Below, piece by piece: positions 48,294 through 48,939 of a stretch of 48,939 nucleotides of DNA (within the stretch, counting starts at the first letter, position 1; each line of letters begins with the position of its first letter). Source of the DNA: an uncultured Eubacteriales bacterium (GTDB taxonomy: Bacteria > Bacillota > Clostridia > Tissierellales > Peptoniphilaceae); assembly GCA_902488815.1 (NCBI GenBank), contig CABTXP010000004.1, positions 1 through 48,939 of the forward strand, written 5' to 3'. Position numbers and translations under genes: made by a program. Under the pieces are notes generated by a model. It worked only from the letters and a program-made list of their open reading frames with translations. It was not told the origin of the DNA and did not search any database.

Positions 48294-48719
48294 ATGGCAA
48301 AGAAAGTCATAGCAATTGTAAAATTACAAATACCTGCAGGTAAAGCAACACCTGCACCGCCGGTAGGTACCGCACTTGGACCTCACGGTGTAAACATTAT
48401 GCAATTCACAAAAGAATTTAACGCAAAGACCCAAGATCAACAAGGACTTATAATTCCGGTTGTTCTTACAGTGTACCAAGACCGTACATTCACATTTATT
48501 ACAAAGACACCGCCGGCACCGGTTTTAATTAAAAAAGCTATTAATTTAAAATCAGGCAGCGGCGAACCTAACAAGACCAAGGTTGGTAAAATAACCAAGG
48601 CTCAAGTTGAAGAAATTGCAAAGCTTAAAATGGCCGACTTAAATGCGGCATCACTTGAAGCGGCAATGAGTATGGTTGCAGGTACAGCAAGAAGTATGGG
48701 AGTAGAAGTTGTTGATTAA
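48294..48719 (+). CDS. rplK: 50S ribosomal protein L11
   Basis: The 141-residue protein of the GTPase-associated centre has a conserved N-terminal domain (AIVKLQIPAGKATPAPPVGTALG) and an rRNA-binding C-terminal domain (GTARSMGVEVVD end). Length normal. An AAGGAGG SD is present. It lies between two copies of the GTGGGAGG leader element. Confidence 0.97.
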   Translation: MAKKVIAIVKLQIPAGKATPAPPVGTALGPHGVNIMQFTKEFNAKTQDQQGLIIPVVLTVYQDRTFTFITKTPPAPVLIKKAINLKSGSGEPNKTKVGKITKAQVEEIAKLKMADLNAASLEAAMSMVAGTARSMGVEVVD

Positions 48720-48720
48720 A

Positions 48721-48752
48721 GTGGGAGGAATTTCCGTTTGAACCACAAGGAG
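48721..48752 (+). promoter_or_regulatory. Intercistronic RNA element before rplA (copy 2)
   Basis: GTGGGAGG, 14 bases, CCACAAGGAGG, matching copy 1 in both conserved blocks and spacing while the middle differs. Confidence 0.6.
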
Positions 48753-48759
48753 GAATAAA

Positions 48760-48939
48760 ATGCCAAAAAGAGGAAAAAATTATCAAGACAGCGAAAAGCT
48801 TATAGACAAAAATAAACTTTATGACGTACCGGAAGCTTTAGCACTTGTAAAACAAGTTGCAAAGGCTAAATTTGATGAAACTGTAGAGCTTGCAGTAAGA
48901 CTTGGGGTAGACCCGAGACATGCTGACCAACAAGTTAGA
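48760..48939 (+). CDS. rplA: 50S ribosomal protein L1 (3'-truncated by window edge)
   Basis: The first 60 residues of L1 begin MPKRGKNYQDSEKLIDK and continue with YDVPEALALVKQVAKAKFDETVELAVRLGVDPRHADQQVR. L1 forms the mobile stalk near the E site and represses its own mRNA in several bacteria. The open frame runs off the window at base 48939. Confidence 0.96.
   Translation, partial: MPKRGKNYQDSEKLIDKNKLYDVPEALALVKQVAKAKFDETVELAVRLGVDPRHADQQVR

Overview
The window reads as chromosomal DNA of an anaerobic, low-to-mid GC member of the Bacillota, most like a Clostridia/Tissierellia-type Gram-positive coccus. This placement is inferred from gene content and style: purine-rich Shine-Dalgarno (SD) sites before nearly every gene, many 4-base ATGA/GTGA gene overlaps, a T-box leader, a BofA-family protein, a DUF6110/P-type ATPase pair, and a membrane pyrophosphatase. 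Nearly all genes are housekeeping. There are no phage genes, insertion sequences or CRISPR arrays.

Layout. 1-3556: the 3' end of rplL, a cytidylate-kinase-like protein, a BofA-like protein, an LCP wall-polymer ligase and alanine racemase. 3640-9480: an internally deleted EamA transporter, a heavy-metal P-type ATPase with its DUF6110 partner (minus strand), and divergently the iron operon feoA-feoA-feoB-Cys-rich peptide behind a near-perfect Fur box. 9567-12795: a 2-hydroxyacid dehydrogenase, a MATE transporter, tRNA-Arg(CCT) and pyroglutamyl peptidase. 12811-14588: a metalloregulatory island with a DtxR/MntR-type repressor, a protein joining a Fur DNA-binding domain to a ligand-less DtxR-like half, and a DUF2325 protein. 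All three are preceded by GTTAR-N6-YTAAC inverted repeats. 14701-19839: an LtaS-like synthase, secG-hppA and a DMT transporter. 19860-26997 (minus): a seven-gene run of lipoprotein, stalk-domain protein, prfB (with programmed frameshift), tex, an N-formylglutamate-amidohydrolase-like protein, a RimK-like ligase and a P1 peptidase. 27078-30640: an in-frame CCA-transferase/GlmM fusion and DegV. 31087-38499: a packed operon of zinc-ribbon protein, hydrolase, MurF-like ligase, ddl, rnr, smpB and acyltransferase. 38504-44307: T-box-serS, an AGCS symporter, and aspartokinase-pepA (minus). 44410-47198: a GntR regulator, an alpha/beta hydrolase flanked by palindromic repeats, and an unknown membrane protein. 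47309-48939: rpmG-secE-nusG-rplK-rplA (partial).

Working together: alr, ddl, the MurF-like ligase, GlmM, LCP, the LtaS-like protein and possibly aspartokinase supply cell-envelope synthesis. The Feo operon, the P-type ATPase, DtxR and the Fur-DtxR chimera form a metal-homeostasis theme. serS, prfB, the CCA enzyme, smpB, rnr, tRNA-Arg and the ribosomal genes serve translation.

The most novel-looking items are the Fur-DtxR chimera with its shared operator family, the CCA-GlmM fusion, the tex/amidohydrolase/RimK/P1-peptidase cassette, the GGGGACATTC palindrome family, and the fact that both ends of the window lie in what is normally one ribosomal-protein operon.
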